Below the pieces are notes generated by a model, which searched no databases, was not told where the DNA came from, and saw only the letters and a program-made list of their open reading frames with translations. From JBCCQH01 sp039024435 (lineage in GTDB: Bacteria; Bacteroidota; Bacteroidia; J057; JADKCL01), in assembly GCA_039024435.1 (NCBI GenBank), contig JBCCQH010000146.1, forward strand, positions 1-14,262: a DNA stretch of 14,262 bases, read 5' to 3'. Both the position numbers and the translations under genes were made by a program. Position 1 is the stretch's first letter; each line of letters starts with the position of its first letter. Below are positions 13,913 through 14,262 of the stretch, in pieces.

Positions 13913-14262
13913 CCACAGAATAGTGGAAAATGATAAGGTAGCCGAGCCGCAGTTTTAAATTTAAGCTACTGCTTAAAAGTGGGGGATTGATCTCCCGCGT
14001 TCTTCGCGGAACAATCTGGGAGAGCAACCAGTGCACGGCCAATGTTCGATTTTGGGATAAGCGGGAGTGCCTTATCTGGCCATCAAAACTGAATTTCTGG
14101 GAGAAGTAGTCGCGCTGGACTTCCGGCAAGGTTCCCCGTGAGTGTATTTTTGGACGCAGAAGGTGAGCCAGGCAACGAATTGGTTTCCTAAAGACTGGGC
14201 TGATCAGCCTGCGAGACCGCTTGAGGAAGCGGGCGCGGCAATGAACGGGTCAAAAAAAGGCC
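13913..14262. other. 350-bp segment without a convincing gene, rich in inverted repeats
   Basis: No recognisable protein is encoded on either strand. Perfect or near-perfect inverted repeats are TTTAAGC-TACT-GCTTAAA (13960-13977), CCGCG/CGCGG (13995-14009, 5-nt loop), GATAAG/CTTATC (14056-14076), the 12-bp palindrome GGCTGATCAGCC (14198-14209) and CCGCTT-GAGG-AAGCGG (14217-14232). CTCCCGC (13992-13998) can also pair with GCGGGAG (14061-14067). The first hairpin, 48 bases after the regulator stop, may end the kinase/regulator transcript although no strong U-tract follows. On the + strand a frame is open from a GTG at 14142 to the window edge (40 codons, VYFWTQKVSQATNWFPKDW...); it continues, across a TGA at 14139-14141, a 24-codon frame from GTG 14067. 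It could be the start of the next gene or a decayed one; I cannot support either. Confidence 0.4.
13960..13977 (+). terminator. Possible weak terminator or 3' hairpin of the kinase/regulator operon
   Basis: A perfect 7-bp stem, TTTAAGC and GCTTAAA, with a TACT loop lies 48 bases after the regulator stop codon. The stem is AT-rich and is followed by AGTGGG rather than a U-run on the + strand, so it is a poor intrinsic terminator; read on the - strand it is followed by TTTAAAACT. Confidence 0.25.

Noticed and set aside
14041..14056. TTCGATT resembling a tRNA T-loop
   Set aside because: The flanks do not form a 5-bp T-stem, and no acceptor, D or anticodon arms can be drawn around it.
13812..14129. 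105-codon - strand frame overlapping the end of the response regulator
   Set aside because: It starts on TTG, overlaps the LytTR coding region, shows no domain and runs through several hairpins.
1..14262. CRISPR array, toxin-antitoxin pair, phage or complete insertion sequence
   Set aside because: I looked on both strands and saw no spaced repeats, recombinase or transposase motifs, or small toxin/antitoxin gene pairs.

Overview
The window looks like ordinary chromosomal DNA from a member of the Bacteroidota, most likely a Saprospiria/Lewinella-type organism. The phylum call is fairly firm and the class call is a guess. It rests on a topoisomerase IV-type ParC with a degenerate GyrA box, a Pth with the short N-terminal extension seen in this phylum, a periplasmic-propeller/LytS-type histidine kinase paired with a LytTR regulator, an OmpA-type lipoprotein, and scarcity of Shine-Dalgarno sites (parC is the exception).

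Layout. Bases 1-391 hold the tail of an unrecognised reading frame (2-118), AT-rich non-coding DNA with small repeats, and an intrinsic-terminator-like hairpin directly before pth. A + strand block follows: pth (peptidyl-tRNA hydrolase), a CoA-binding Rossmann protein, apaG and an osmC-family gene; the last two are almost certainly cotranscribed. Converging on it is a - strand block read in the order ypfJ-type zinc metallopeptidase, a two-repeat EF-hand-like acidic protein with its own terminator, and parC. A SAM-dependent methyltransferase (+) diverges from the metallopeptidase and converges on an M42 aminopeptidase (-). The right-hand third is + strand: an OmpA-family lipoprotein, then a hybrid-sensor-like LytS kinase (949 aa) with its LytTR response regulator 19 bp downstream. 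The last 350 bases carry no convincing gene but several inverted repeats.

How the genes work together. Most are single-function housekeeping genes: translation rescue (pth), chromosome decatenation (parC), peroxide defence (osmC), peptide turnover (M42) and envelope anchoring (OmpA lipoprotein). The clear functional unit is the kinase/regulator pair; upstream of it is a 21-bp-spaced direct repeat that resembles LytTR sites in spacing, next to a possible Bacteroidota promoter, which would suit autoregulation.

I found no phage, CRISPR, toxin-antitoxin or defence system and no intact mobile element. The points most worth following are the 76-residue duplicated EF-hand-like protein, the sliding-clamp-like C-terminal pentapeptide and unusual quinolone-pocket residues of ParC, the terminator/promoter overlap in front of pth, and the structured intergenic segments around the two-component system.
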